This document shows, piece after piece, positions 35,526 to 46,693 of a DNA stretch of 64,000 nucleotides. The first letter of the stretch is position 1. Every line of letters starts with the position of its first letter. The stretch comes from Eutypella sp. D-1 (Eukaryota > Ascomycota > Sordariomycetes > Xylariales > Diatrypaceae): positions 2,666,001 through 2,730,000 of the forward strand of contig JAJTTP010000003.1 of the NCBI GenBank assembly GCA_023313575.1, read 5' to 3'. Made by a program: the position numbers and the translations under genes. The notes beneath the pieces are model-generated. The model did not search any database. It worked only from the letters and a program-made list of their open reading frames with translations, and had not been told where the DNA came from.

Positions 35526-36526
35526 CTATGATTCCAGCTCCAGAGAGCCACCCTGTCGACAAGACGGATGATCGTAACCAAGGCACAGAATTCGTGCCTG
35601 CAGAGCCTTTCTCATGAAGTTCTGGCACGCGGCAGTCTCACCGAGGCGAGAGAGAAGGCGAGCTTGCTCCGTGAAGGCAAAGCAAAGTTCCATGTTTTGG
35701 AGCCCGTCTCTCCTCATCACCTCGACGAGCTGCTGCAGGTACGCCAGTGCCTGGCGTACTATGTGGACAGGGGGGTCTTGCATTCGGTAGAATGACAGGA
35801 TTGCTCGGCGCAGGTGGGCCATCTGCCCTCTGCGCTGCTCTGAAGCAGAGCCTGGAATGCACGCAGCACAGTCGCACGCAAACCACTAGTCTGCGAGGAC
35901 TTGGTTGCGTTCAAGTCTGCATAAGTATGGTCGGTTTTGTACATAACTTATGGTGATCTCTTCGCCTTCTGGGATCTGTCGCGTCGCATGAAGCGTTATG
36001 TGCTTCGTTTCGGGGTTCCAGGCCAGGAACGCATTAGGATTGCAACTGACGATTTGGGTCAGTGATGGAGACGTAGATCTGCGGATTCCGCGGACACTCA
36101 CCTATGGTTCAAGGCTGAACTTGCAACACCAATGACGAAGCCTCCTCCGAAAACATCGACTGAGTTGAGGCGGGCGAACAACTCCAGTTGGATCCTGATG
36201 GCATGATCTTGGGCGCTTGGGGTGCTTGGGGTGCTTGGGAACGGCGCGGGTGTAGAGCGATTTTGGCCACCGTAGATCTTCTCAAGGAGGTTCTGCATGG
36301 GAGCAGAAAGGCTATGGAATGAGCCCATGATACCATAAATGACTTGCTCCCGAGACTGGAAGTGTACGAGAGCCAACTCTTCGAACACACGCAGGCCGGG
36401 CTCGATGTACTGCCTCGAGAATATACCAAGCCCCTTGTTGGGATTCAAGTGACATTGAATCGCCACATTCTCATTCACAATGAACACAGTGCTCTGCAAG
36501 AGCCGCTGCTGGTGCTGTAGACTCAT
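35526..36526 (-). pseudogene. SET-domain (Set5/SMYD-like) gene with an in-frame TAG
   Basis: Predicted protein lysine methyltransferase. Exon 1 is 36526-36102; a 56-nt intron (GTGAGT...TCAG) rebuilds the SET active-site motif NHS|CNPNAF at 36045. The SET core has NKGLGIFSRQYIEPG, the long insert (LELFARLNSVDVFGGGF), and IPEGEEITISY. The frame then reads VQNRPYLCRLERNQVLAD and meets TAG at 35886-35888. In the same frame it continues with the post-SET Cys cluster CDCAAC and a TPR-like C-terminus (VRQALAYLQQLVEVMRRDGL ... CLGYDHPSC) to a stop at 35526. So either one nonsense codon breaks the gene, or a 57-nt phase-0 intron (35942-35886, GTACAA...CTAG) is removed and 19 codons are lost. The skipped residues resemble the family linker R-x-x-x-L before the Cys cluster, which favours nonsense. 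Confidence 0.7.
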
Positions 36527-37318
36527 GCTCGAGGTAGACTTTGTGTGGATTCTTTTACCAAAGCCGTTCCTTGTTGTGCTAATTAATGTGTAAGAGGCGA
36601 GTTTTGTTTGTCTACCTGCGATCTTGAGAAAATGAAAATCAGTCGTTATGGTATGAAAGACAAGGACAGGGATTTGAGGAGAAAAATGAAAGAGAATGAG
36701 AGAGAAGACTGGTTTTCACTCCTGGTGAATTTTCATATGTTGAGAAAGAAGTGGGTGGTAGCTATGTGTACTTAGGGTTAATGACAAATCCTGGGAGGTA
36801 GCAACATATCGACCTTCGGTTGCTCGGAGACAGACTCAATATTCATACTAACTCCGGTAATGTACCGAACCCTAAACAAAAGATACTTATTTTTATTCTG
36901 AATTGGAGCGACTACTGTCTCCTCATATGTCATTCATGCCAGCACGAAGAGCTATCTGCTTTCAGACTCTCCCCTGGAGCGTGGTCCAGCATTCTCCCCC
37001 CTTTTATTCAAAAAGCATGGCGGAAAACCCATATTGTTTGTTTACTATGAGAATCACAGGTACTTATGAACTAAATTCTTGAAACTGGTAAATCATATAC
37101 TTAAGGGAACAACTGTTGAACAGAAGATAATTCGCCACATGGTTGGCTTCAGCCACCCCCTCAACAACAGACCAAGCCTCCACCTATACTCTTTCCATAT
37201 GTATCCAAATTCTTCTGAATATGTACAACAAGAAATACACCTCAGTACGTTTCAGCGTCATAGACAGCAACGTTTACCCTTACTCGCACCTTAGCTAACT
37301 GATCCACCTCTCATATGT
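36527..37318. other. Intergenic region
   Basis: AT-rich spacer between the SET gene promoter and the 3' end of the eqolisin gene. No gene seen. Confidence 0.4.
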
Positions 37319-38137
37319 TTAGACATAGCTGCAAGTAACGGACGAGGAGCCAGAAGTTCCGCACTTCGTCAAAATCTTGTTGTTTTGCCTGATATCCATG
37401 ATTGTGGCCCCGGTCACACCAACCTTTCCACTTCCCGTAGTGACAGAGGCATCGGTGAAGGTAACGGTATCGAAGTCGGCGAAAGGCACAAGGCTGTCGG
37501 ATGAGGAGAAGTCCTCAACGATCCACTCGGCATTGGTTTCGCAGAGGGCGTCGCTTTCGTTGCTGAAGGAGTGCGAAGCTGACTTGCCCGTGGTCAGGTT
37601 CTCGACGATGGCTTTGCCGCCTTTCCCTCCGCCAGTCGCAGTGACGGTCATTCGAATCTCGTCACCGGCATCGATGGCCAGACCGCTGAAGTCATATGAG
37701 TAGTCGGGGTACCACTCGTACCAGGCGCTAAAGGAGACAGACGACCCCTGTACAAAGAAGTCCACGCCCGTCTGCAGAATCGCGGTTTCGCATGTGTCTC
37801 CGTCGATGCCGACCCACGCTGAGGCCGCGTACTCGGTCGAGCTACTGCCGCCCGATGGCGTCTTCGGCGTAGGGACTGTGATGACGCCCGTGACCGAGGT
37901 GTAGCCGTTCCCGATAAGCACCGCGCCAGCCCAGTTCGAACTATACTGTACGTGTGTCTCCGTGTCATTGCGTAATTCGGTAATGGAGAGGACGCCTCCA
38001 TCGGTCGCAGGCTGACGTGTGCGGGAACTCCGTTGCGCCAGACGCTTGGCAGCGCGCTCGCGGCGAATTGCTGTTCCTGGCGCACCGAGTACTGTGGTGG
38101 CACAGGCCAGTGCAGCTGCGATGACGGTGAACCTCAT
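37319..38137 (-). CDS. Secreted glutamic peptidase (eqolisin, family G1)
   Basis: Acid-acting extracellular endopeptidase of the aspergillopepsin II/scytalidoglutamic type, 272 aa. The start is set at MRFTVIAAALACATTVLGAP because this is a clean signal peptide; the frame is open 12 codons further up to 38173. Residues 19-60 form a basic propeptide (RRERAAKR). The mature domain shows YSSNWAGAVL, the catalytic Gln region WVGIDGDTCETAILQTG (Gln near 122), YEWYPDYSY, and the Glu-containing NAEWIVEDF (Glu204/208) that supplies the second catalytic residue in this family. Cys residues in GDTCE and LCETN can pair. Single exon. It lies 1.9 kb from another secreted acid protease on the same strand, which suggests that both serve extracellular protein digestion in acidified surroundings. 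Confidence 0.93.
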   Translation of the reverse strand: MRFTVIAAALACATTVLGAPGTAIRRERAAKRLAQRSSRTRQPATDGGVLSITELRNDTETHVQYSSNWAGAVLIGNGYTSVTGVITVPTPKTPSGGSSSTEYAASAWVGIDGDTCETAILQTGVDFFVQGSSVSFSAWYEWYPDYSYDFSGLAIDAGDEIRMTVTATGGGKGGKAIVENLTTGKSASHSFSNESDALCETNAEWIVEDFSSSDSLVPFADFDTVTFTDASVTTGSGKVGVTGATIMDIRQNNKILTKCGTSGSSSVTCSYV

Positions 38138-39997
38138 GTTTTCTAAGATGGGTGGTTCAAAATACAATGACACAGAAGAATAATCGACTATGGAAAGGGT
38201 AAGGCACGATGTCGGGAGCTTCCTGGTGCTTGGGATGAGCCTTGGCGGGATGTCAAGTGAACATAACGGGGACTGCTGCCAGTATTTATATCCAGTTCAT
38301 CACGGAACCTCTCTGCTTCAACAGGCGGGAACCATAGGCACAAGGACATATTCAACACATAATCGGAAGAACCCCTTTCTGGATACCATACCGACATGCC
38401 TCGAGACACGGCACTGGTGGATTCACTTAACACTACCGCCATACCGCACGAAGAAACTAGTGGAATCATCTACCTTCCCGATTCTTCAGTAATTCCCGTC
38501 ACGAGTTATCGCGCCGTCTTTACTATAGTCTCCCCCCCGCATGAGACTGATAGTCTGTTGGATATACCGTGGGCCATGATAGGTTCTTGCTCTATTATCT
38601 GGGGATGGCTATGTGCCGACGGCCCCAGCATTGTCACCAGGGTGGTCATGTACAACTATACGCCATACCTCTTATCCGACCAATCCAAGAGCACGCGATG
38701 AGTTTCATGGAAAGTGAAGGTCGGTGGATAGCTGTAGCTATGACCAGTCAATGGAGAGGTCATCCCACCGATAAGGGGATATATATTGAGTATGGCTGAA
38801 GTGCAAATTCCACCACGAGGACTTGATCATATAGCGTTAGTATTATCGATAGACCAATTTGTAAGTCAAATTAGACAGCCTCTATCCAGGTTGACATGTT
38901 TGCCGAGTCCAATCATGATCCTGGCAGTAAATCAGGGCTGTGGAAGTCTGGACTTCTTCACCGAGCTCAAGAGGTTGCAATCTAAGGCAGCATAACATCT
39001 TGCGCCGACGACGCCGGAGAACGTTACCTAAAGAGGGAGCTACATAAGAAACCGGTATAGGAGGGTGTCATGTGTTATCTACAATATTGGTTCAAGGGAC
39101 AGCTCGAGCACGGGATCGTTTTGCGTCAAGGCCAAAGGGCAGCATAAGCAAGCCAAGAGCATCCTCTGTTAGGTGCCTAGCATCAACGGCAATTCGAGGT
39201 CGAAATAAGCTTTGAGGTAGATGGCCAAGCAGATCGCCAAGAGTTGATATTCGGTTTCATAGACATGATCCTCTTTCGCCCCGTCCACGGACCTTCGTTC
39301 AGGTTGCTGCCGAGTCTCGTTGCTACCTAACCTATGCCTATTGCATAGAGAGATGCCGATGTGGCTTCTGCGCTAAGCAATGTACGCCTTAACCACACAA
39401 GCATACTGGGCTTTTCCTTGCCTCGCTCGGCTTTACAATAGATACCGGGGTCACAATATGCCCCCACTAATAGGCCAGATGATTAGCCAGGGGCGCCGAC
39501 GGTTACGGAAGTAATCGCCCTTAAGATAACGTGCTCGATATCGGGAGCTAAAAGAAGGCTAAAGCGAACCAATGACATGTGGAGAGTGGGGGGGAGCTCG
39601 GAATCACTCGTATACGCCACGGCACACGACGAGCTTACTTCGACTCGAGTGGGTGACCTGGGCAGTGACCTGGGCGGTGCTCTCCTTTGTTCCTTGCTTT
39701 AGTATTTTTATTGGCGGATTGTGAAGTTCGTGGTCGCAATATGATATCAGTTCTTGGACATGCTACGTACGCACATGCAAGGTATCCGTAGCTGGCAGGC
39801 CCATCAAGCCCCCTTAGATAAGACTCATACTTGGGCTAGACTTGCCTACCTCGTCATTAATATTATGACTACGAGTCTCCATATACCATACACAGGATGC
39901 AAAAGATGTTTATATCCCCTTAGTGGGTTCAGACATGGGTTTCTAGATAATAATATCCTGGGTCTATATGACTGGAACTTCCGCCTATTACTTAGTC
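38138..39997. other. Spacer between the two acid-protease genes
   Basis: About 1.9 kb. No supported gene. The first 250 bases are the probable eqolisin promoter. Frames at 38396-38701 and near 39130-39330 were considered and not accepted. Confidence 0.4.
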
Positions 39998-42042
39998 CTA
40001 ATAATAGCCTCCCCCGGTAGCTAGATTCACGAGTTTGGGGAAGATCTGAGAGAAGTCAGCCGTTTGAACTTTGGGTGAATTAGAAAGTTCTTAGATACTT
40101 ACCGGTGTCCCCAGTCCAGTGACCGGATCCCATCCCTTGACAGCAGGGAAGCCATCAGTATCACATCCGTGTGCGCTTCCTGACGTGATATCGGTAAGGC
40201 CCTTGTAGCCTTCCGTGTACAGCCATGGGTTTAACCAACCTAACGGAGGCTGCCCGACAGCAATGCGCGCGTCGTTCACCAGCGAAATGATGCCAGACAG
40301 GAGCGGAGTGCTTGCACTAGTCCCACTGATGACCCCCTCAGTGCCATTCCAGAAGTAGGCAAAGTACAGACCCTGGGCGGAGATATCGGGATAGGCACGG
40401 CCAACCTTGTTGTAGAGCCCGTCAAATTCCCCATGGAGGTCCCGGACGTAACTCCGAACGTTGTTTAGCTGAAACTCGGGAGTGTCGAAGTAGTTGCTGA
40501 AGCCACCGCCAGAGGTATAAGCACTGTGCTTACGGCCGTCGGGACCCGTGAAGCCCGGGCGGTACGCCACTACCTCCGGCTCGAAGTTCATAGTCGCGCC
40601 CACGACGGTGACGTATGGGCATGAGGGAGGGAAGTCCGGCAGGAATCTGGTCGTATTCTTGCCATCATTGCTGACGCAGTCGCCGTCGGAACCCACGCCA
40701 CTGTCTCCACTGGCGAAGAAAAGCGACGTACCGCGGGCTCCCGCCTGCGCAAACTGTGCGCATACGCGCTTCGCGTACGACAGGGGAACAGTCTGCTCAT
40801 CGTCCGAATAAGAAGTGCTAACCACCTGCGGGATGGTCTCCTGGTCCAGGAGATAGTTCAACCAGTCGAGGTACGGTTCGTTGGTGTTGGTTGGGGTGCT
40901 CTTAGACGGCTTGAATGGCGGGCTGCCTCCTGTCGAGTAACTGAGAAGGGGTGTCTCCCAGTTGATACCGGTTATAGCTTGGACATCTAGATTTGCTTCC
41001 TTGGAGGTACCCGCCTCAAGCTCGTCAGGCGTCAGCGGGTAATCACCTGGGCCATCCTTAATGACAAATTGCTCGAAGTCCTTGGCCTGCGAAATCCCCT
41101 CTGGCCTGTACTTGGTGAGGAACTTCTCCAGGTCGCTTCGAATCGGGTGCTCTCCAAGGTAGTTGGCAAAAGCGACCTTATTCTTGCCGGCGGCCTGAGT
41201 CTTGTAGCCCTTGGTAGAATACAGGGTTTCGAAACACTCGGGTGTGACAGAGCTAACGTTACACACTTTTCCTAGCCCCTCATCGCTCGGCGCAGAGCTC
41301 AACGACGACAGATAGACTGGCGCGTCATCGTAATCCTGCTTGTTCGCGCGAGCGCGGAAGAACGAGGTCGTGGGCTGCACAGTGTCGATATGCTCATGTA
41401 GATGGAAAGGGAGAGACCATTTTGGCGTGCGAACAATTAAAGAACCATCTGTATGCTCATACGTATGGTACTCCGTGTCAAGAAGACGTTCCGCGACACT
41501 GATAGGGAGTGTGACTTTGACCCAGTCCTTGGCGGAGCTGTACTCAGAAGGTGTGACACCGTGCGCATCAAGCCATTCATGAACGAGGTTCAGAGATTCG
41601 TCACTTGGCTTGACAAGCTCTCTCACATCATCCGCGGAAAGGTGTTGACCGTAGCGGTGATGGCGAGGGTTGGACACTATCTTCTTCGTTAGCTTATCCT
41701 AAGCATTATCCAGAATCTCATATCTTGAAGGATCCGCGGGGGTGGTAACTTCGGCGCCAAGATGTTTTATTCGCCACCAATTTACTTTCAGCAGCATACA
41801 CGCGCTTCAATCATCATACCTTCATATAGATGTTTTTCCAACAGCGGAAAGTTGCCCTGCTTGACGCCAATCTGAAGGTCAATAACATGATCTGCAGGGG
41901 CACGTGCGAGCTTCTTCCAGCTCCTCGGCACGGCATGCGACTCTTTGACTCCATAGGGCGCTCGTGGGGAATTAAGCGTTGGCGTCGCGCCAACCGCCTG
42001 TGCGGCAAGAATGACCACGAGACTAGACGTAAATCCAACCAT
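39998..42042 (-). CDS. Sedolisin-type tripeptidyl peptidase (family S53)
   Basis: Secreted acid serine peptidase that removes tripeptides from protein N-termini. Exons 42042-41820, 41676-40103 and a 16-codon last exon 40045-39998; 614 aa. Signal peptide 1-19 (SSLVVILAAQAVGA). The pro-kumamolisin domain includes LLEKHLYEV|SNPRHHRYGQHLSADDV, rebuilt across intron 1. Catalytic residues by motif are Glu301 and Asp305 (EANLDVQ), Asp399 (FASGDSGVG, oxyanion) and Ser528 (SGTSASTP). The C-terminal calcium site region is DITSGSAHGCDTDGFPAVKG, then WDPVTGLGTP joined to IFPKLVN in the last exon. Intron 2 starts GTAAGT and ends CTCAG. Length is normal for fungal TPPs/SED enzymes. Confidence 0.93.
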
Positions 42043-44541
42043 GATTACAGCCTAGGAACATGCGTACACAGAGGAGAGATGATCGGTCTAGAACAAAGCA
42101 GAGTAATGATCTAATTGTTAAGGGAGGGATGCCGTTACGTTTTATACGTGTAAGCAACCAGCTTTATTCGTCTACATAAGTCGCACCCCTCCCGGCGTAT
42201 GCTCAATAGTCAGCTCACATAGTCGTACTGCCCCCCGGTTGGCGTGATCTGCAGGCAGCTTGTTGTAATAAGCTAGTCAGGTAGTCGATCTCTGGTGCCG
42301 AGGAGGGCGTTGACAATCTGAGAGACCGCATCGCAAGTCCGGGTCCGGGTTGGTTGCTAACAAGGGGGGCGGAAAAGGCGGATCATAATGAATTAAAATT
42401 ACAAGTCGTGGAAATGTAACCACCCGAGCTACGCTAACAGATCAACACCAATATCACAAGTGTCAATGATAGTGGTTTAGGTGTTGGGTTTGCCCTGACA
42501 AGGATGCTTGCATTGCTTTCAGGGGTAGGTATGCGGGGTGAGGGAGAACCCCTATCTTGCTAAATGGTGATTGGTGAATCCATGGTGGATTGCTACTAGT
42601 TATTTCTTTTTCTGGAAGGTGGATAAACAAACCCCTGCGACAGTTAAGCCCTAGCATATCCACCAACCAGAGTCTACCAAGACGCTATGCGCAATTCCGG
42701 AAGCTTGTCAAGGCTTGTTTTAATCCCGCTTCTCTTTGCCGCCGTGAAGACTGAAGTGAAGTGAATGGGCAATGTTTAGAACTAGACTCTAGGCTAGAGT
42801 TGCCAGCCAGATAAGAACGTTGACGTTATCAGTCATGTACGTGGCACCCGTTGGTGTGTCAGTGATCGGTCAAGCCGGCCATCGCCATCAAGATGATATG
42901 ATGCAAAGATGTGCGGGCCGTTAGACGGGTAAAGATTCCACATTTCCACATTAAAACTATTGACCAATAAATGAGGAGAGCGACGAATTCCAAAAATCGC
43001 AACCTTGAAAGGCACACAGCTCAGGGCCCTTTACACCTAGGAAGTGACTCACAATGTTTCATTTTATATTGATACTCAGTTTTGATTTGAAAAGGTCTCC
43101 GGCTGTGAAGTCATCGTCCTTCCTGTAGGATGAACCTCCGGTGCTTCACATTTCCACTTTTATCGGCGCCCGCCATTTAAGTGTCGGCGTTTTGATACTA
43201 GTTCCACGCCAAAACCCTTCATACGAGGTCCTGGCCGTCGGCGCAAAGATAAGAGTAGAAACATACTTCCCTTCCTACCTTCCTCACTCTTTCTACATGA
43301 GGCCATTGCGCGACTTTAGAAACGGGAATTTCCGCATCCTACGAGTCAGGATACGAGTAGCAATGGATATTATGCTGTGTCGCTGGCTGAAAGGATGTCG
43401 ATATCAACTGGAATATAGGGCCAGGTTCCGGTATTGCGTGCTTGGAACAAGTTGCACTCACCCCCGCGAGATTGACAGCGATCCGCCAAGTGTGTAGCAG
43501 CTAACACTAAACTAAAACAATGTCAGAAAAGCTCATCGTCTAATTAGCTCATGCGAGCCGAGGCACGTTACGCGTTGTCTTATATATTGTGTAGGGCAAT
43601 TGACAAGTTTGACCATCAGTCAGGTCCCGCGAGTCTGGCTTGGGAGGAGAGCTAGATGGTCTGGGGACTTGATAAAAAGATAACGGTGTCAATTTCAAAA
43701 TTAGCAAAGGAGAAAATGTGACCCTCCCTTGCTTCAACCAGCCGCGCCGAGGTTCTTGCTAAGCCCAGTTATGATCCAGTCTGTTTGCCTGTGAAGCAAG
43801 GGGGGTCAATCTAGAGCCACAAGCATACCGCTGAAACTGATATTGAGGCTTAATAATGCTTCCCTAAGAGACTATGCGCATCATCATGCTGCACAGCTTA
43901 AGCTTTATGTGCGTATTTCGAGCAAATATTCCGAGAGAAAAGGAACTGGCATTGTGCTTAATATCGCGGGGTTCGACGAAGTGACGAGTATCAAGGCATT
44001 TATTTCATGTGTTGGGTTGTGAAAAACACTACAGTTAAAGACCTTTTAAGTATGATGTCATATGGCTGGGCTAAACATGGTTACGATCCGGGTGAAAAGA
44101 AAAAGGCATCTCCTTCTTCAGTGGCAAAGCCTATTATCCAAATAACATGGAACTATTCCTATCAATCAAGATACGAGGTTACTCTACCTCATATAGGGTA
44201 GATAACAACCCAGATTTTACCGGAGTATTCTGAAGTTAACACACTAGGTATCTAGTTCAAGTGAGTTGCTAGACTGCACTCTTGTTGCCAATTTGATACG
44301 AACTGCTAACTATTTATCGCCAGATGGGCGTGTATTTGACGTCGTGGTTTGCCTGACTTGCTAATAATAGATGGTTCTGTCAAGTCTGGCGTCTTCGGAC
44401 CTGGCGCATCTTCTTTGGGGCTGAAACTCCAGGCTTCTCGGCCATTCCATAGCCGTCTCGCCTTATCTTGCTATAAATCGCGACTATCACTTTGCAAGGC
44501 CAGCAGCTCCATCTTCTTAACTTGCGTGAAAGTAATATAAA
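42043..44541. other. Gene-free spacer
   Basis: About 2.5 kb. Short frames only, none with family features. Sequence becomes AT-rich towards the relic at 44.5 kb. Confidence 0.45.
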
Positions 44542-44895
44542 CACTTCCGGAACGAGCTCAGTATCGGTATCAATGGAGGCAATGAGCTTCTGTCTGATGG
44601 GACCATTCTACAACAAAATTACATAGTGAAGACTGCTGACCAGGACAACTTTGCATACCAAAAGGTCAAGGCTGGTATTCAAGCTATTAAGCGGTTTGCA
44701 GAAGCGGAGAAAGGTCTCCTGGACTGGATCTATATCAACTATGCGGATCGAAGCTAGGATCTGCTTGGAAGCTATGGTGAAGAGAACGTGAAGCTGATGG
44801 AAAGAGTCGCTGCGTTACACGACCTGAATGGTGTATTTCAGACATTGTGCCCTGGGGGCTTTAAGCTTCATAAGTGGGCGATTTGGGAAGGTTAA
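44542..44895 (+). pseudogene. C-terminal fragment of a berberine-bridge-type FAD oxidase
   Basis: One frame reads HFRNELSIGINGGNELLSDG, then KRFAEAEKGLLDWIYINYAD, then RS, a TAG at 44755-44757, DLLGSYGEENVKLMERV and NGVFQTLCPGGFKL, with a stop at 44893. This is the C-terminus (BBE region) of FAD-linked PCMH-type oxidoreductases, where the family normally has NYAD-x-SQD-x-LGSYG. TAG stands where Gln is expected (CAG to TAG). A stop (TAA at 44553-9 upstream region, in frame at 44533) and the lack of the FAD-binding half upstream show that the gene is truncated. No functional product is expected. Confidence 0.75.
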
Positions 44896-45250
44896 TCTTC
44901 GAAGTAGCTATCAGTTAATGCATCACTATTTGGCCTCTACAGTGTAGTGTAACGAACCTGTCATACACCGGATGGTAGTATGGTCAGCACGTCGGGGGTT
45001 CTTGATTTGCAGGTAACAATAGGTGAGGGGAAGGGTGTTCGTCAAAGAGATTTCAGGGGACTCTTCCCATAGGTAATGAAGTCGGACGAAGATTCAGTGA
45101 CGTGTTCTACGTTTATAATACAGGAAGATAGAATCAGTTGGAACTACTCAATAAGTAGATAGTAATAAAACGCGACAGGTAAGACGTGATAATACAGGAC
45201 GTGATAGGATGTATCGAACACTTCCAAACACATTGACATTGTATATGCCA

Positions 45251-46693
45251 TCATAGTGACCCTAACAGCATTGGGAGAATACAATTGTCCGTGAACTTCC
45301 ACAAAACGCTTGAGTCCTGCGTATGGAATGCAGCTCCGTTGTAGAACGTGTTGCGCTTTCCCTGTAAAGCGGCCAATTTCTCATAGAATCCGTCCTGGAT
45401 GACCTCATTCGAGACCATCAGATTAAAGGGGGCATTGTTGGCAAACGCGACCCACTCCGGCTCCCCATCTGTCTGAATACCGTTCACCTTTTGGAAGCGA
45501 CGGATATGGGCGATGATATCAGCCTTGACATCATCCTCTGACATAACTTCGGGGCTGCCGTAGTAAACGTGGGCGAAGCCCTGGTCCGTCCTGATGCTGT
45601 AAATTCCGGGCAACTTCGGAACGTGATAGGGTTGGTCGACTGCGGAGTTGATGAGCATCTTGTCAATCCCAGTGTTCTTGAGTAAGGCTGTGTAGTATCC
45701 GTTCGCCCGGAACTGACTGAATAGCGAGGTCTCCTCGTCCGAAAGATCGTAACCGCTTAGGCTTTGAAGGAGAGGGGGCGCGGTTGAAACGATCTTCTTG
45801 GCTACCACCAACTTACGGCCAGACGGAGTTTTGACGATCACCTTGACAGATCCCGAGTTCGACCGATCCATCGCAATCACGGCTGAGTCCAATAATACGT
45901 TCTCAGACCCAAGAAACCCCGTTGCCTTTTGGTAAAGTTCCTGTACATTTTGGCGGGCCGTCATGAGGTAACCGTTCTGCCAGCTGCCAATCTGTTCGAG
46001 ATTGAAGTACTTCAACAAGTATAGAGTGCTTATCTCGAGTAACGGAACATATCCCTGATTGCTTAGGAACACATGGGGCACCATGGCCTCCAGTCCATGC
46101 TTGGCCACAAACTCGCCGAATGGAAGCAGTAAGTCCGGAGGTACGGGATAAGTCAGGTCGAAGCATTCCTGGATCACTGGGTACTTCTGAAGCTGGGCTA
46201 CGTAAGAAGCTACAGCCTGCCCAACAGCCTTAGCTTTCGGCGGTTCAAAGTCGCTAATTTTTCCGGTGGAGAAGTCGACATAGGTAACGTCTGGCCTGAC
46301 TGAGGGTATGGGGACGAGAGGAACGTCGAACCGAGAAAAATAGTCGGTCACTATCTTTGACTGGGAAAAGACAATCACACCAAGGTCGACTGTCTGGCCA
46401 GTTGACGGGTCCGTGTAAGTCTTCGCGTGCCCACCGAGAGTGCTTTGCTTCTCGATGATGAGGACCTTCTTGCCCTTATCGTGGAGTCGGACTGCGGTGT
46501 ATGTCCCCGATGATCCCCCACCAATGACCAAGACATCTGTTTCTATGACATCGGTGGTATCGAATGTGTTAAACTCGTTGGAGTGTTCCATGACTCTTCT
46601 GCAGCGGGCAAGTAAATCACAAATGTTAGCCAAGATGGGTGTTCTAGAGTTGATCAATGCTTAGAGGGATTACCTTTTAGGTTCGGAAGACAT
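45251..46693 (-). CDS. FAD-dependent oxidoreductase (NAD_binding_8/amine-oxidase-like)
   Basis: Predicted flavoenzyme, 455 aa, related to fungal amine-oxidase-like dehydrogenases such as beta-cyclopiazonate dehydrogenase. Exons: 46693-46674 (7 codons, MSSEPKR) and 46598-45251; intron GTAATC...GCAG, 75 nt. The dinucleotide-binding motif VLVIGGGSSGTYTAVRL (Gly33, Gly35, Gly38) is followed by IIEKQSTLGGHAKTY, the second FAD contact. Later come AVIAMDRSNSG, KKIVSTAPPLLQSL and the C-terminal NTFYNGAAFHTQDSS, typical of the family. No signal peptide. If the short first exon is wrong, a Met in exon 2 (MEHSNEF) just 10 codons in would still give a complete enzyme. It lies between two oxidase fragments, suggesting a former metabolic gene group. 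Confidence 0.88.

Noticed and set aside
39130..39330. Minus-strand fragment reading like YETEYQLLAICLAI, considered as a Copia RNase H relic
   Set aside because: Only one short motif fits and the flanks do not match any retroelement pattern.
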